DNA of 64,000 bases from Metallibacterium scheffleri (GCF_002077135.1 NZ_LDOS01000002.1:1699865-1763864); one strand, 5' to 3'. Shown: positions 20,514 to 31,399, counted from the stretch's first letter. The notes: generated from the letters alone by a model not told the origin. Translations and numbers: made by a program.

Positions 20514-22465
20514 GCGCGGCCAGAGTTCCCGCGCCACGCCCGGACGCGCGCAGCTTCGGCCTGCTCAGCCTGACCGTGGCCACCACGCTGGCGCTGCACG
20601 CCACGCACCTGCCGCTGTGGCTGAGCCCGCCGCTGGCCCTGCTGCTGGCGCTGCGCTGGCTCGGCTTCCGCCGTGGCCGGCGTTTTCCGGCGCTGCTGCG
20701 CTACGCGCTGGTGCTGATGCTGCCGCTGGGCGTGATCGCCACGTATGGCACGCTGTTCGGGCGCCTGCCCGGTGCCGCGCTGGCGGTGGGATTGCTGGTG
20801 CTCAAGCTCACCGAAACCGAGACCCGCCGCGATGTGCACATCGCCGTGGCCTTCGCCGCCTTCACCTTGATGAGCGCGCTGCTGTTCGGCCAATCGCTGC
20901 TGCAGACGCTGCTGGTGTGCGCGGCGCTGGGGCCGGCGCTGGCCACGCTGCTGGCGCTGCAGCCCAGCGCCGGCGCCACGCGCGCGATCCTGAAAACCGC
21001 CGCGCTGCGCCTGGCCGCGGCGCTGCCGGTGACGCTGCTCGCGTTCGTGCTGATCCCGCGCCTGGCCACGCCGCTGTGGGGCGCGCCGGGCATGCAGCAG
21101 GCGCGCACCGGGATCAGCGCGAGCATGTCGCCGGGCGCCATCGGCCAGTTGCTGGTGGACGACAGCCCGGCGTTCCGTGTCGGTTTCGACGGACCGATCC
21201 CGCCGCGCGCGCAGCGCTATTTCCGCGCCGTGGTGTTGTGGCACTTCGATGGCCGTACCTGGACCTCCGGCAGCGCCGCGCGGCACCTGCCGCTGGAGCC
21301 GCTGCAGGCGCTCGGCTCGACGCAGCGCTACACGATCAGCATGGAGACGACGCGGCAAACCCTGCTGCCGGCGCTGGACATGCCGCTGCAGGCGCCGACT
21401 GCTACGCGCTTCACCGCCGCGCGCACCCTGCTGGCGGACAGGCCCGTCGACCATGGCCTGCGCTACACGGTGAGTTCGGCCACGGCCTATCGCCTGCAGC
21501 CGCGCCTCGGCGCGCACGAACGCGCGCTGGGGCTGCAATTGCCCGGGGATGACGATCCGCGCGCGCGCGCGCTGGCCCTGCGCTGGCGCACGCGCTACGG
21601 CGACAATCCGGTCGCGATCATCGACGCCGCGTTGCGCCGCTTTCACGACGATGGCTACCGCTACACCCTGACGCCGCCACCGCTGGGACGCCAGCAGGTC
21701 GATGATTTCCTGTTCGACACGCGCGCCGGCTTCTGCGAGCACTACGCCTCGGCGTTCGTGTTCCTGATGCGCGCCGCCGGCATTCCCGCACGCGTGGTGG
21801 CCGGCTACCAGGGCGGCTATGCCAATCGCGCCGCCAATTACCTGCTGGTGCGCCAGGCCGACGCCCATGCCTGGGCCGAAGTGTGGTTGCGCGGGCGCGG
21901 CTGGGTGCGCGTGGACCCCACCGCCGCGGTACGTCCAGACCGCATCAGCCTGGGTGCCATCGCCGCCGCGCAGGGCGCCGGCGCGCGCTGGTACCAGGCC
22001 GCCTGGCTGGTCGGCCTGCGCGATCGCATCGACGTGCTCAACCGGCTGTGGGACCAATCCGTGGTCGGCTTCAACGCGCTGCGCCAGCGCGGCCTGCTGA
22101 CGCGCTTCGGCGTCGACCCGCAGCGCTGGCAATCGGTGGCGCTGGCGCTGGGCGGCGCGTTGGCCGTGGCGCTGGCGTTCGGACTGGCGTTGGCGCTGCG
22201 CGAGCCTGCTGGCGAGCGTGATGCGCTGGGCCGCGCCTTCGATCGTCTGCAACGGCGCCTGACGCGGCGCGATCATCCGCGCCTGTCGGGCGAGGCACCG
22301 GCGCATTACCTGACCCGTGTCGCCGCCGATTTGCCTGCGGAGCAAGCCGCGGCGCTGCGCGCATTGTCAACGCAATTCGTACGATTGCGTTACGCATCCA
22401 CACAGCCTGCGCCTCGCTTAGCGGTGCGTGACTGGATACGCCGTGCGCAGGAATTAAAGCCCTGA
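20510..22465 (+). CDS. Membrane transglutaminase-like protein, TgpA type (DUF3488/transglutaminase/DUF4129)
   Basis: This 651-residue protein has five to six N-terminal membrane helices (residues ~15-200), a periplasmic transglutaminase core, one more membrane helix near residue 550 (VALALGGALAVALAFGLALAL) and a short cytoplasmic tail. The catalytic triad is readable: cysteine in GFCEHYASAFVFLMRAAGIPARVV, histidine in DAHAWAEVWL and aspartate in GWVRVDPTAA. The ATG at 20510 overlaps the DUF58 stop. TgpA of Pseudomonas is an essential envelope protein, but its substrate is not settled. Confidence 0.92.
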   Translation: MSAARVPAPRPDARSFGLLSLTVATTLALHATHLPLWLSPPLALLLALRWLGFRRGRRFPALLRYALVLMLPLGVIATYGTLFGRLPGAALAVGLLVLKLTETETRRDVHIAVAFAAFTLMSALLFGQSLLQTLLVCAALGPALATLLALQPSAGATRAILKTAALRLAAALPVTLLAFVLIPRLATPLWGAPGMQQARTGISASMSPGAIGQLLVDDSPAFRVGFDGPIPPRAQRYFRAVVLWHFDGRTWTSGSAARHLPLEPLQALGSTQRYTISMETTRQTLLPALDMPLQAPTATRFTAARTLLADRPVDHGLRYTVSSATAYRLQPRLGAHERALGLQLPGDDDPRARALALRWRTRYGDNPVAIIDAALRRFHDDGYRYTLTPPPLGRQQVDDFLFDTRAGFCEHYASAFVFLMRAAGIPARVVAGYQGGYANRAANYLLVRQADAHAWAEVWLRGRGWVRVDPTAAVRPDRISLGAIAAAQGAGARWYQAAWLVGLRDRIDVLNRLWDQSVVGFNALRQRGLLTRFGVDPQRWQSVALALGGALAVALAFGLALALREPAGERDALGRAFDRLQRRLTRRDHPRLSGEAPAHYLTRVAADLPAEQAAALRALSTQFVRLRYASTQPAPRLAVRDWIRRAQELKP

Positions 22466-22516
22466 GTTGTGGTCGAATGGGCGTTGCCGGAGAAACATTT
22501 CTCTTTCGAGGCTGTC

Positions 22517-23122
22517 ATGACTACGCGAATGTTGAAACCGCTCGCCCTTGCCCTCGGTACCGTGTTGCTGGCGTCGTGTGCCACGGTACCCAAGGAGCTC
22601 GCCGGCACGTATGCCGACATCACACCGCAGCAGGCCAGCAACGGCGGCGTTTCCGGTACCGCGGTGCGCTGGGGTGGCGACATCATCCAGACCGAACCGG
22701 GCCGCAATGACACCTGCTTCTATGTGCTCGGCAAGCCGCTGGCCAGCAACGATGCGCGGCCGCGCTCGAGCAGCGATTCGATCGGCCGCTTCGTCGCCTG
22801 CAAGCGCGGCTTCTACGATCCCGAGGTGTACGCCAAGGGCCGCGAAATCACCGTGACCGGCATGCTGCAAGGCGTGGTCACGCGCAAGATCGGCGATTAC
22901 GAGTACCCCTACCCGCGCGTGGAGGCCAATGCGGTGCATCTGTGGTCACTGCCCGTGATGTACAACCGCGGCTACTACAACAGCTGGAACGACCCGTTCT
23001 GGGGCCCGGGTTGGGGCGGCGGCTGGGGCGGACCCTGGGGCTATGATCCGTTCTGGTATGCACCGGGGCCGGTGGTGATCGTGCGACCCGCGCCGCCACC
23101 GCCGCCACCGCCGAAGGGCTGA
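22517..23122 (+). CDS. slp: Slp-family outer-membrane lipoprotein
   Basis: This 201-residue lipoprotein has the lipobox LGTVLLASC and the Slp family body (VPKELAGTYADITPQQA, RWGGDIIQT, FYDPEVYAKGREITVTGMLQG, YPRVEANAVHLW). Slp is a starvation and stationary-phase outer-membrane lipoprotein in E. coli. The C-terminal 45 residues are glycine/tryptophan-rich and end in a run of eight prolines, unlike E. coli Slp. The ATG at 22517 follows a TCGAGG. A strong terminator hairpin lies 19 bp after the stop. Confidence 0.85.
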   Translation: MTTRMLKPLALALGTVLLASCATVPKELAGTYADITPQQASNGGVSGTAVRWGGDIIQTEPGRNDTCFYVLGKPLASNDARPRSSSDSIGRFVACKRGFYDPEVYAKGREITVTGMLQGVVTRKIGDYEYPYPRVEANAVHLWSLPVMYNRGYYNSWNDPFWGPGWGGGWGGPWGYDPFWYAPGPVVIVRPAPPPPPPPKG

Positions 23123-23140
23123 ACGGGCGCCCCTCACACG

Positions 23141-23170
23141 AAAAACCGCAGCTCCTGGGCTGCGGTTTTT
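23141..23170. terminator. Bidirectional rho-independent terminator
   Basis: AAAAACCGCAGC, loop TCCTGG, GCTGCGGTTTTT: a perfect 12 bp stem with T tracts on both strands. It lies between the convergent slp and LAB_N genes and should end both. Confidence 0.93.
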
Positions 23171-23175
23171 TGCAT

Positions 23176-23499
23176 TCAGTCGCTGCGCGGTGGTGCGTCG
23201 GCGTGCTGGCGCCGGGTCCGGTACTCAACCAGCAGGTTGTAGGTGGCGACGAGCGCGGGAAATGCATTTTGCAGGATGCCGACCGAGTCGTTCTTGCCGA
23301 ACACGAAATAGCTCAGCGCCATCAGGCTGCCGATGATCGACATCCACCAGAACGCCAGCGGCATGTGCACGCGCCGGTGCTTGCGCGTGGCGGCCATCTG
23401 CACGAACCAGCGCCCGGCGAACAGGAACGTGCCGAGGTAGCCGATCAGCTTCCACGGCGTGACCACCAGCCCCCAGGCCTGAAAAATGACTTGATCCAT
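23176..23499 (-). CDS. Small membrane protein with lipid-A-disaccharide-synthase N-terminal-like domain (LAB_N)
   Basis: This 107-residue protein has three membrane helices. The signature WKLIGYLGTFLFAGRWFVQMAATRKHRR is followed by PLAFWWMSIIGSLMALSYFVF and SVGILQNAFPALVATYNLLVEYR. This is the LAB_N domain, found alone as a small inner-membrane protein and often next to lipid or sugar-lipid modification genes; no such neighbour is present here. The function is unproven. The ATG is at 23499. Confidence 0.8.
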   Translation of the reverse strand: MDQVIFQAWGLVVTPWKLIGYLGTFLFAGRWFVQMAATRKHRRVHMPLAFWWMSIIGSLMALSYFVFGKNDSVGILQNAFPALVATYNLLVEYRTRRQHADAPPRSD

Positions 23500-23634
23500 C
23501 GCCGCGTCCCACCTGCCGGATAAAACGCGATTCTAACGAGCGCCAGCGTCCGCCGGCGTCGCATGCCATGCGGCAGGCTTGCCTTGCGCGCGCGCAGTTC
23601 GCATAGTCGAACGCCGCACGGCCATGAGCGCAGC

Positions 23635-25431
23635 ATGACCGCATCGATCGCCCTGTTCCTGATCATCACCGCTGGCGCGCTGGCGCTGTTCCTCAGCGGG
23701 CGCGTGCGCATCGACTTGGCCGCGCTGCTGGTGATCGTGGCGCTGGCGCTCAGCGGACTGCTGCCGCTGCGCGAGGCGCTGGCCGGGTTCTCCAGCGAGG
23801 CGGCGATCATCACCGCCAGCGTGTTCGTGATTTCGGCGGGATTGGCAGCCACCGGCCTGGCCGATCGCGTCGGCGGCTGGATCGGCGCGCTGGCGGGCAC
23901 CAGCGAATGGCGCACGCTGCTGGTGGTGATGCCCATGGTCGCCCTGGTCGCCGCGTTCACGCATCAACTGATGGTGGTGGCGATGATGCTGCCGGTGCTG
24001 CTGCACTTGGCGCGCGCGCGCGGACTGTCGCCGTCGCGCTTGCTGATGCCGATGGCTTTCGCCGCCTCGCTGGGCACCACGCTCACCGTGCTGGGCGCAC
24101 CCGCCTTCTTGCTCACCTCCAGCCTGCTGCACCAGAACGGGCAGACGCCGCTGGGCGTGTTCTCGATCCTGCCGCTGGGCCTGGCGCTGACCGCGCTGGG
24201 CACGCTCTATATGCTGCTGCTGCGCTGGTTGTTGCCGCGCCGCGCCGACGCCGAGGCCGATATGCCGATCGATGGTCTGGCGCGCTATTTCACCGAGATC
24301 ACCCTGCCCGATGGTTCACGCTGGGCGGGGCGCACCATGGAAGAATTCCTGGCGCAATACGGCTCGCACCTGCAGGTGGCCGACTGGCTGCGCAACGGCG
24401 TATCGCTGCCGCGTCCCCACCTGCCGCTGGCGCTGCTGGCCGGCGATGTGCTGCTGGTGCAGGCCAGCCCCGAGGAAATCGCCAGTTTCGTCGCGCAGCC
24501 CGACCTGCAATTGCACGCCGTCGCGCAGGCCGGCGAAACCCTGCCGCATGGCCTCAACGAGGGCGCGCAAGGCAAGGCGCGATTGTTCCAGGCGATGCTG
24601 GCGCCGCAGTCGGCGCTGATCGGCCAGACCCTGACCGGCGTGGATTTCCCCGCCCGCTTCGGCGTGATCGCGGTGGGGCTGTGGCGGCGCGATGGCTGGT
24701 TCAGGGGTGAACTGGCGCAGAGCCCGCTCGAGGCCGGCGATCTGCTGGTGCTGTGGGGGCCACCTGAGCACTTCCGCAGCGTGGCCGAATACCGCGGCTT
24801 TCTCACCCTCAGCCCGTTCAAGGCCGATGCACGCCAGCGCCACAAGGCACGCACCGCGCTGATCATTCTCGCGCTGTCGGTGGCCGCGGCCGCCAGCGGG
24901 CTGCTGCCGCCCGCGCTGGCTTTCATGAGCGGTGCGCTGGCGATGGTGCTTAGCGGCTGCGTGCCCGCCGACCAGGGCTACCGCGCCATCGACCTGCGTC
25001 CGTTCCTGATGATCGCCGCGGCGATTCCGCTGGGCGTGGCGATGGAGCGCAGCGGCACCGCGGCCTGGCTGGCGCATGGGCTCGGCCATTTCGCGCAAGG
25101 CTACCCGCCGTTCGCAGTGCTGCTGCTGCTGTTTGCCGCCGCCGCCCTGCTCACCCAGCTGCTGTCGGATACCGCCACCGCGGCCCTGCTGGTGCCGGTG
25201 GCGATTGCGTTTTCCGGCGCGGTCGCGGTCAGCCCGAGCGCCGCCGCGGTGACGGTGACCACCGGCGCGGTGGCCGCGTTTCTCACGCCCATCGGCCATC
25301 ACGGCAGCCTGCTGGTACTGCGCGCCGGCAACTATCGCTTCCATGATTTCCTGCTGCTCGGCCTGCCGCTGACCGCGCTGATCGGCGTGGTCACGGCATG
25401 GATCACGCCGCAGTTGTTTCCGCTGGCCTGA
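23635..25431 (+). CDS. SLC13-type permease with TrkA-C domains
   Basis: This 598-residue transporter has membrane helices at residues ~1-200, a soluble middle part (~residues 205-395) that looks like two RCK/TrkA-C modules (ARLFQAMLAPQSALIGQTLTGVDFPARFGVIAVGLWRRDGWF, LEAGDLLVLWGPPEHF), and a second membrane half. TTGAVAAFLTPIGHHGSLLV near the end is a typical DASS/SLC13 segment. Relatives move di- or tricarboxylates or sulfate with sodium; the substrate cannot be told. The ATG at 23635 is out of frame with another ATG 11 bases upstream. It converges on the sortilin-like gene; a GCAGCCC...GGGCTGC stem at 25434-25460 may act as a weak terminator. Confidence 0.85.
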   Translation: MTASIALFLIITAGALALFLSGRVRIDLAALLVIVALALSGLLPLREALAGFSSEAAIITASVFVISAGLAATGLADRVGGWIGALAGTSEWRTLLVVMPMVALVAAFTHQLMVVAMMLPVLLHLARARGLSPSRLLMPMAFAASLGTTLTVLGAPAFLLTSSLLHQNGQTPLGVFSILPLGLALTALGTLYMLLLRWLLPRRADAEADMPIDGLARYFTEITLPDGSRWAGRTMEEFLAQYGSHLQVADWLRNGVSLPRPHLPLALLAGDVLLVQASPEEIASFVAQPDLQLHAVAQAGETLPHGLNEGAQGKARLFQAMLAPQSALIGQTLTGVDFPARFGVIAVGLWRRDGWFRGELAQSPLEAGDLLVLWGPPEHFRSVAEYRGFLTLSPFKADARQRHKARTALIILALSVAAAASGLLPPALAFMSGALAMVLSGCVPADQGYRAIDLRPFLMIAAAIPLGVAMERSGTAAWLAHGLGHFAQGYPPFAVLLLLFAAAALLTQLLSDTATAALLVPVAIAFSGAVAVSPSAAAVTVTTGAVAAFLTPIGHHGSLLVLRAGNYRFHDFLLLGLPLTALIGVVTAWITPQLFPLA

Positions 25432-25471
25432 GCGCAGCCCCGCGCGAGGCGCCGGGCTGCTGCAACGCCGC

Positions 25472-28400
25472 TCACGGCAAATCGGCGCCCTCCGGTCCCG
25501 GGGTCACGCGCACCGATGCCGCCGGCGGCACGCTCAATGGCGGCAGCTGCGCGGAATGCAGCGCCGCGTTGAGTGCCTGCAACGGACCGTTCTGCGCCTG
25601 CGTCCATGCGGCATCCGTGGCCGCGATCGCGGCGCTGGCCTGCGCGTACACGGCGTGCTGCGCGGCGGTGGGCGCGCGGTCGGCGCTGCCGGCGTCGGTG
25701 GCCAGCGCGGCCAACTCGGCATTGGCGCGCACGTAGCGTGCTTGCAACGCAGTGCCGTGCGGCGGCGCGAGTGCATCACGCAGGCGGCGCGCCGCGGCTT
25801 GCGCGCCGGCATGGCCAGCGAGCCCGGGCTGCAGCGTGTCGAGTTCACGCTGCAACGCCTGCACCTGTCCGGCACCCGCATAGGAGCGCGCCATGGCGCC
25901 ACCCAGTTGCTGCTGGAAGTCGAACAACTCGCGCAGCGCGGCCGGCGTGGCACGCACGCGCGGATCCTCGGTCACCAGCAGATCACGGCGCAGCGTGTGG
26001 CCATCAGTCTGCAGCTCCACGGTGTAGCGGCCCGGCAGCACGCGCGCGCCGCGCGGCTCGAGCGGGGTGTCGCGCCCCCATACCGCGGCGATGCTGTAGC
26101 TGTAGCGGATCGCCTGCGGGCGCGGCAGGCGCAGATCCCAGACGAAGCGATGCATGCCGGGCGTGGCTTGCAGTTGCGGCGCGGGTTTGATCCAGCCGGC
26201 CGCGAAGTAGCGATCGGCAAGCCGTACCGGCGCCTGGGCGTCGCTGACGAAACGCCGCAGCACATGGCCTTGCGCATCCAGCACGCTCAGCGTCACCGGG
26301 CCGTGCGTGCGCGCGCCCAGCCAGTAGTCGATGACCGCGCCATTCGGTGGGTTGTGGCCGATCGGCGTTTCCGGCGGCAGCGGCGTGTCCTTGTTGTTGT
26401 CGGCGTACAGGCGCACGGCGACCGCAGGCGCGAACAGATGCGCGGGCTGGGTGGCGATGGCTGCGTTCACCTCGCGCAGGGGCGTGATGTCGTCCAGTAC
26501 CCAGATCGCGCGGCCCTGAGTCCCCGCGATCAGGTCGTTGCCGTGCACCAGCAGGTCGCGCACCCATGCGGTGGGCAGGTTGTACTGCAGCGACTGCCAG
26601 GCATCGCCATTGTCGAAACTCACGTACACCCCGGCATCGGTGCCGGCATACAGCAGCCCGGGCCTGACCGGATCGGCGCGCAGCACGGTGAGGTAATGAC
26701 CCGCCGGCAGTCCGTGCGTGATCGCCTGCCAGGTCGTGCCACCATCCTCGGTGCGGAAGGCATACGGTGTGTCGTTGCCGTCGCGGTGATCGTCCACCGC
26801 CAGATAGGCCACGTCGGGGTTGCTGGCCGCGACATCGATGCTGTCGATGCGCGCCCACAGCGGCACGCCCTTGGGCGTCACGTCGCGCCAGTGCGCGCCG
26901 CCGTCATGGGTGACCTCGACCACGCCCGAGTCGCTACCGGTCCAGATCGTGCTCGGATCGGAAGGCGCCAGCGCGATGCTGTAGATCACGCCATAACCGC
27001 AGGCGCGCGCATGCGCCAGATCGCCGGTGTGGTCGCAGCCCCCGGTGCCGGCCACGGCGCCGGTGAGATCGGGGCTGATCACCTGCCAGTGCGCGCCCTC
27101 ATCCGTGCTGCGGAACAACACCTGCGCGCCCACGTAAATCGGATACGGCGCCTGCTGGCCGATGGCCAGCGGCGTGATCCACGTGTAGCGATACTTCACC
27201 GTGCCCGGGCGCGCGCCATAGCTCATCACCGGCCATGGCGAGACGTTCTGCACCTGCCCGGTGCGCGCGTCCCAGCGCGACACGCGCCCGCCGAGTCCGG
27301 TGCCGAACACGATGTGCGGATCGGCCGGATACGGCACGTCGTAATCGCGCTCGTCGCCACCCACCGGATGCCAATCGCGAAAGCTCAGTGCGCCATAGTC
27401 GCTGGCGCTGGCGATGGCCACGGTGCCGCTGTCCTGCTGCCCGGAATAAATCCAGTACGGAAAGCGATTGTCGGCGGCCAGGTGATAGAACTGTCCGGTC
27501 GGCTGGTTGTACCAGCTCGACCAGGTCTTGCCGCCATCCAGCGTGACCACCGCGCCCTGGTCGCTGGCCACGATGCGGTCCTCGGGATGCAGCGGATTGA
27601 TCCACACGAAATGGTAATCGTCGCCACCGGGCGAGCCCTTGACGACATGGAACACCTTGCCGCCATCGGTCGATTCGCGCACCGATTGGCCGGTGGTGAA
27701 CACGGTATCGGGCTGGCCCGGCATCACCGTGAGCCGGCTGAAATACCAGTTGGCCGCCTGCGTGTGCGCGTTCACACGCTGCCAGTGCGCGCCACCATCG
27801 TCCGAGCGCCACAGGCCGGTGGCCGCAGCGTCGTTGCCGCCGTCGATCGTGGCATAGATGCGCGTGCCGGCCGCGGTGTCGGTCACCGCCAGGCCGATGC
27901 GCCCCAGCGGCGCCGCGGGCCAGCCCTGCCCGCCCAGCTTGTGCCAGTGCAGGCCGGCGTCGTGCGAGACATAAATCGCGCTGCCCGTGCCGACGATGGG
28001 CTTGAAATAGCTCAGCCACGGGTAGTTGCGGATGCTCCACAGCGCCGCGTACAACGTGTCGGGATGCGCCGGGTCGGCGGCCAGATCCACGCCGCCGGTG
28101 CTGTCGTTGACGAACAGCACGTGTTGCCAGGTCTTGCCGCCGTTGCTGCTGCGGTAAATGCCGCGCGCGTGGCTGGGGCCGAACACCTTGCCCAGTGCGG
28201 CGACCACGACCTCGTCGGGATTCTTCGGCGCGATCCAGATCGCGCCGATATGGCGCGTGGCGGCCAGGCCGATGTGCGTCCACTGCGCGCCGCCATCGCT
28301 TGAGCGGTATATGCCGTCACCCGCGGCGATGTCGTAGCGCGGCGCTACCTGGCCGCTGCCCGCATAAATCACCCGCGGATTCGATGGCGCGATGGCGATG

Positions 28401-28702
28401 GCGCCGATCGAGGCCGCGCCGATGTGGTTGCTCAACGGCTGCCAGGTACGCCCGGCATCCTGCGTGCGCCAGACGCCGCCGCCCGCGGTGCCGATGTAGT
28501 ACACGTCGGGCTGCGTCGGAATGCCCACGCCCATCGTCGCCCAGCCGCCGCGGAACGGTCCCAGCAGGCGCCAGTGCAGTTGCGGCATCAGCGTGGCCGG
28601 CAGCGCGCTGACAGCAGCCGCGGCCGCCAGCGGCAACACGGATGCGAGCAGAATCAGCAGCAGTGCGGCGCGGCGCGGCGCGCCCGAGGCGATGGCAGGC
28701 AT
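25472..28702 (-). CDS. Exported VPS10/sortilin-like BNR-repeat protein
   Basis: This 1076-residue protein has a signal peptide ([19 protein letters not shown]) and many BNR/Asp-box units in two propellers: [98 protein letters not shown]-terminal Ig-like stretch ([19 protein letters not shown]) and a helical tail follow. Databases often call such proteins glycosyl hydrolases because of the Asp boxes, but a scaffold or peptide-binding role is as likely. The ATG at 28702 starts the signal peptide; the frame runs open upstream to 29839, antisense to the mug gene, without homology. Confidence 0.8.
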   Translation of the reverse strand: MPAIASGAPRRAALLLILLASVLPLAAAAAVSALPATLMPQLHWRLLGPFRGGWATMGVGIPTQPDVYYIGTAGGGVWRTQDAGRTWQPLSNHIGAASIGAIAIAPSNPRVIYAGSGQVAPRYDIAAGDGIYRSSDGGAQWTHIGLAATRHIGAIWIAPKNPDEVVVAALGKVFGPSHARGIYRSSNGGKTWQHVLFVNDSTGGVDLAADPAHPDTLYAALWSIRNYPWLSYFKPIVGTGSAIYVSHDAGLHWHKLGGQGWPAAPLGRIGLAVTDTAAGTRIYATIDGGNDAAATGLWRSDDGGAHWQRVNAHTQAANWYFSRLTVMPGQPDTVFTTGQSVRESTDGGKVFHVVKGSPGGDDYHFVWINPLHPEDRIVASDQGAVVTLDGGKTWSSWYNQPTGQFYHLAADNRFPYWIYSGQQDSGTVAIASASDYGALSFRDWHPVGGDERDYDVPYPADPHIVFGTGLGGRVSRWDARTGQVQNVSPWPVMSYGARPGTVKYRYTWITPLAIGQQAPYPIYVGAQVLFRSTDEGAHWQVISPDLTGAVAGTGGCDHTGDLAHARACGYGVIYSIALAPSDPSTIWTGSDSGVVEVTHDGGAHWRDVTPKGVPLWARIDSIDVAASNPDVAYLAVDDHRDGNDTPYAFRTEDGGTTWQAITHGLPAGHYLTVLRADPVRPGLLYAGTDAGVYVSFDNGDAWQSLQYNLPTAWVRDLLVHGNDLIAGTQGRAIWVLDDITPLREVNAAIATQPAHLFAPAVAVRLYADNNKDTPLPPETPIGHNPPNGAVIDYWLGARTHGPVTLSVLDAQGHVLRRFVSDAQAPVRLADRYFAAGWIKPAPQLQATPGMHRFVWDLRLPRPQAIRYSYSIAAVWGRDTPLEPRGARVLPGRYTVELQTDGHTLRRDLLVTEDPRVRATPAALRELFDFQQQLGGAMARSYAGAGQVQALQRELDTLQPGLAGHAGAQAAARRLRDALAPPHGTALQARYVRANAELAALATDAGSADRAPTAAQHAVYAQASAAIAATDAAWTQAQNGPLQALNAALHSAQLPPLSVPPAASVRVTPGPEGADLP

Positions 28703-28738
28703 GACGGATTCCCCAGGGCAATGAGAGGTGACCGTGAT

Positions 28739-29299
28739 ATGACCGCGAAGCAGCGCAACAAGTTCGCGTGCGACGATCCGCGCATGGCCGCCGCCAACCC
28801 GCGCCGCCCGATCCTGCCCGATGTGCTGCGCCCCGGCCTCGCGCTGGTGTTTTGCGGCACCGCGCCCAGCCGCGCCTCGGCCGCGGCGCGCGCGTATTAC
28901 GCCAATCCGGGCAATTATTTCTGGCGCACGCTGGCGGCCACGGGGCTGATTGCGCAGCCGCTGCGCGCCGCCGAATTCCGCCGCCTGCCCGAGTTCGGCA
29001 TCGGCCTGACCGATCTGGCCAAACGGCACAGTGGCAACGACGACGAACTGCCCGCCGACGCCTTCGATGTGTCCGCGCTCAAGCGCAAGATCGCGCGTCA
29101 CGCGCCACGCCTGCTGGCCTTCACCAGCAAAAACGCCGCGCAAGCCGCGCTCGGTCATGGCGTGGATTACGGCGCGCAGCCCGAAGCTTGGGGCCGCACG
29201 CACCTGTGGGTGCTGCCCTCGCCGTCCGGCCAGGCGCGGCGCTTCTGGAATGTCGGGCCGTGGCGCGCGCTGGCGCAGGCCATGCACGCGCAGCGTTGA
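28739..29299 (+). CDS. TDG/Mug-family DNA glycosylase
   Basis: This 186-residue protein belongs to the mismatch-specific uracil/thymine glycosylase family, which removes uracil or damaged bases from G mismatches. The core reads [30 protein letters not shown], then [18 protein letters not shown] and [16 protein letters not shown]. coli Mug has GINPG with a catalytic asparagine; here that position is GTAPS, as in Deinococcus-type Mug proteins that use an aspartate elsewhere, for which the D of GLTDL is a candidate. The ATG at 28739 follows GAGAGG; an in-frame ATG at 28721 is possible. It diverges from the sortilin-like gene, the starts only ~36 bp apart. Confidence 0.82.
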   Translation: MTAKQRNKFACDDPRMAAANPRRPILPDVLRPGLALVFCGTAPSRASAAARAYYANPGNYFWRTLAATGLIAQPLRAAEFRRLPEFGIGLTDLAKRHSGNDDELPADAFDVSALKRKIARHAPRLLAFTSKNAAQAALGHGVDYGAQPEAWGRTHLWVLPSPSGQARRFWNVGPWRALAQAMHAQR

Positions 29300-29351
29300 C
29301 GCAAGGCACGCAGGGTGCTGGCATGATTGCGATCCACCCGGGAGAACCCGT

Positions 29352-30938
29352 ATGCGCCGTCGACTTGCCACGCTGCCGCTGACCCTCATCGCCCTGCTGC
29401 CCTTCGCGGCCGCGCAAGGCGCCGAGAAATCCACGCCGCATTCGACACCGCTGTACGACGCCAGCGTCGCCCAGCTCGAAGCACGCATGCGCGCCGGCAC
29501 GCTCAGCGCCGTGCAGCTCACGCAGATGTTCCTCAAGCGCATCGCCGCCATCGATCGTGCCGGCCCGCGGCTCAACAGCATCATCGAGTTGAATCCCGAC
29601 GCGTTGCGCGAGGCGCGCCGCATCGACGCGGCGCGCAAGGCCGGCAAGCCGCTGGGTCCGCTGGCCGGCATCCCGGTGCTGCTCAAGGACAACATCGACA
29701 CCGGCGACAAGATGATGACCACGGCCGGCTCGCTGGCGCTGGTCGGTGCGCCCGCGGCCACCGATGCGCCGCTGGTGGCGCGTCTGCGCGCGGCCGGCGC
29801 GGTGATCCTGGGCAAGACCAACCTCAGCGAGTGGGCCAACTACCGTTCCAACCATTCCAGCTCGGGCTGGAGCGGACGCGGCGGGCTCACGCGCAATCCC
29901 TACGTGCTGGATCGCACCGCCTGCGGCTCCAGCTCGGGCTCGGCGGTGGCGGTCTCGGCGGGGCTGACCACGCTGGCGGTGGGCACCGAAACCGATGGCT
30001 CGCTGGTCTGCCCCGGCTCGATGAACGGCATCGTCGCGATCAAGCCCACGCTGGGCCTGATCTCGCGCACCGGCATCGTGCCCATCGCGCACAGCCAGGA
30101 CACCGCCGGGCCGATGGCGCGCGATGTCGCCGATGCCGCGCTGCTGTTGACCGTGATGGCCGGCAGCGACCCCGCCGACCCGGCCACCAAGAATGCCAAC
30201 CTGCACAAGGTCGATTACACGAAGTTCCTCAAGGCCGACGGCCTCAAGGGCAAGCGCATCGGCGTGGTGCGCGCCTTCGCCGACGGCAACCCCGCCGTAT
30301 TGCGTGTGCTCGATGCCGCCGTCGCCGCGCTGCGCAAGGCCGGCGCGATCGTGATCGACCCGGTGGTCATTCCGCACGTCGATGCCTACGGCAAGGACGA
30401 AAACCTGACCCTGTCCTACGAGTTCAAGGCCGATCTCAACGCCTACCTCGCCACGCGCCACGGCATTCCGGTGAAAACCCTGGCCGACGTGATCGCCTTC
30501 AACAAGGCCCACGCCGCGCAGGAGATGCCCTGGTTCGGGCAGAGCATCATGATCGAGTCCGAGGCGCGCGGCCCGCTCACCGACCCGCGCTACCTCAAGG
30601 CGCTGGCCGCGGCCAAGCGCCTGTCCGGCCCCGAGGGCATCGATGCCGTGCTGCAGAAGGATCACCTGGATGCGCTGATGGCGCCCAGCAACGGTCCCGC
30701 CTGGGTGGTTGATCTGGTCAACGGCGATCGCGGCGGCGTGTCCAGCTCCAGCCCCGCCGCGGTAGCGGGCTATCCGGACATCACCGTGCCCGCCGGCTTC
30801 GTGCACGGCCTGCCGCTGGGCGTGAGTTTCTTCGGCACCAAGTGGAGCGAGCCGACGCTGATCGAGATCGCCTACGGCTTCGAGCAGGCCACCCACGCAC
30901 GCCGCGATCCCGAGTTCCTCAAGCACGCGCCAATCTGA
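29352..30938 (+). CDS. Exported amidase (amidase signature family)
   Basis: This 528-residue enzyme has a signal peptide ([21 protein letters not shown]), so it acts outside the cytoplasm. The Ser-cisSer-Lys triad is complete: lysine in [16 protein letters not shown], the glycine/serine stretch [15 protein letters not shown] and the serine of [12 protein letters not shown]. Substrates of exported amidase-signature proteins vary (short amides, peptide amides); none is implied by the neighbours. The ATG at 29352 has GGAGAA seven bases upstream. A terminator lies ~40 bp after the stop. Confidence 0.9.
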   Translation: MRRRLATLPLTLIALLPFAAAQGAEKSTPHSTPLYDASVAQLEARMRAGTLSAVQLTQMFLKRIAAIDRAGPRLNSIIELNPDALREARRIDAARKAGKPLGPLAGIPVLLKDNIDTGDKMMTTAGSLALVGAPAATDAPLVARLRAAGAVILGKTNLSEWANYRSNHSSSGWSGRGGLTRNPYVLDRTACGSSSGSAVAVSAGLTTLAVGTETDGSLVCPGSMNGIVAIKPTLGLISRTGIVPIAHSQDTAGPMARDVADAALLLTVMAGSDPADPATKNANLHKVDYTKFLKADGLKGKRIGVVRAFADGNPAVLRVLDAAVAALRKAGAIVIDPVVIPHVDAYGKDENLTLSYEFKADLNAYLATRHGIPVKTLADVIAFNKAHAAQEMPWFGQSIMIESEARGPLTDPRYLKALAAAKRLSGPEGIDAVLQKDHLDALMAPSNGPAWVVDLVNGDRGGVSSSSPAAVAGYPDITVPAGFVHGLPLGVSFFGTKWSEPTLIEIAYGFEQATHARRDPEFLKHAPI

Positions 30939-30980
30939 TCAGGCGCGGAACACAGTTCGAAACGGCCTGGATTGCAAACA

Positions 30981-31008
30981 AAAAAGCCCTGAATTCACAG
31001 GGCTTTTT
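30981..31008. terminator. Bidirectional rho-independent terminator
   Basis: AAAAAGCCCTG, loop AATTCA, CAGGGCTTTTT: an 11 bp perfect stem with T tracts in both directions. It ends the amidase transcript on the plus strand and the tRNA-Ser transcript on the minus strand; the tRNA 3' end lies only 5 bp away. Confidence 0.94.
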
Positions 31009-31012
31009 GATG

Positions 31013-31105
31013 TGGCGGAGAGAGAGGGATTCGAACCCTCGATAGAGCTTTTGACCCTATACTCCCTTAGCAGGGGAGCCCCTTCGGCCTCTCGGGCATC
31101 TCTCC
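31013..31105 (-). tRNA. tRNA-Ser (anticodon GCT)
   Basis: The 93-base class II tRNA folds completely. The acceptor arm GGAGAGA pairs with TCTCTCC before the discriminator G and an encoded CCA; the anticodon stem CTCCC/GGGAG holds the loop CTGCTAA with anticodon GCT at 31069-31071; a long variable arm and the T loop GGTTCGAATCC follow. It reads AGC/AGU serine codons. Its position after csrA in the recA-recX-alaS-csrA line is conserved in gammaproteobacteria. Confidence 0.97.
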
Positions 31106-31204
31106 ACGGTCGCGTTGGCCTGTCGAGCGGACGGGCATGTCGAGGCCAAGCGCGCAAGGATAACGGTTTGCCGCTGCACGCGAAACCCTTGATGCGCGCG
31201 TGCC

Positions 31205-31399
31205 TTACTCGCTCTTGGGCTCCAGGCCTTCGGCCTGTTCGGCCTTGATGCGCTGGTAGATTTCCTCGCGGTGCACCGCGATGGTCTTGGGGGCATTGAT
31301 CCCCAGGCGCACCTGATTGCCTTTGACCCCGAGCACGGTGACGGTCACTTCATCACCGATCATCAGGGTTTCGCCGACCCGGCGGGTCAGTATCAACAT
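31205..31399 (-). CDS. csrA: Carbon storage regulator CsrA (RsmA)
   Basis: This 64-residue RNA-binding dimer represses or stabilises mRNAs at GGA motifs and controls the switch between motility, biofilm and storage metabolism. The sequence is canonical: [34 protein letters not shown] and then [10 protein letters not shown], with the key arginine of VHREE. The start is the ATG at 31399, with GGAG eight bases upstream. Several GGA triplets lie in the leader, including one at the ribosome site, so self-repression is plausible. It is preceded by alaS and a recognisable promoter. Confidence 0.97.
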   Translation of the reverse strand: MLILTRRVGETLMIGDEVTVTVLGVKGNQVRLGINAPKTIAVHREEIYQRIKAEQAEGLEPKSE

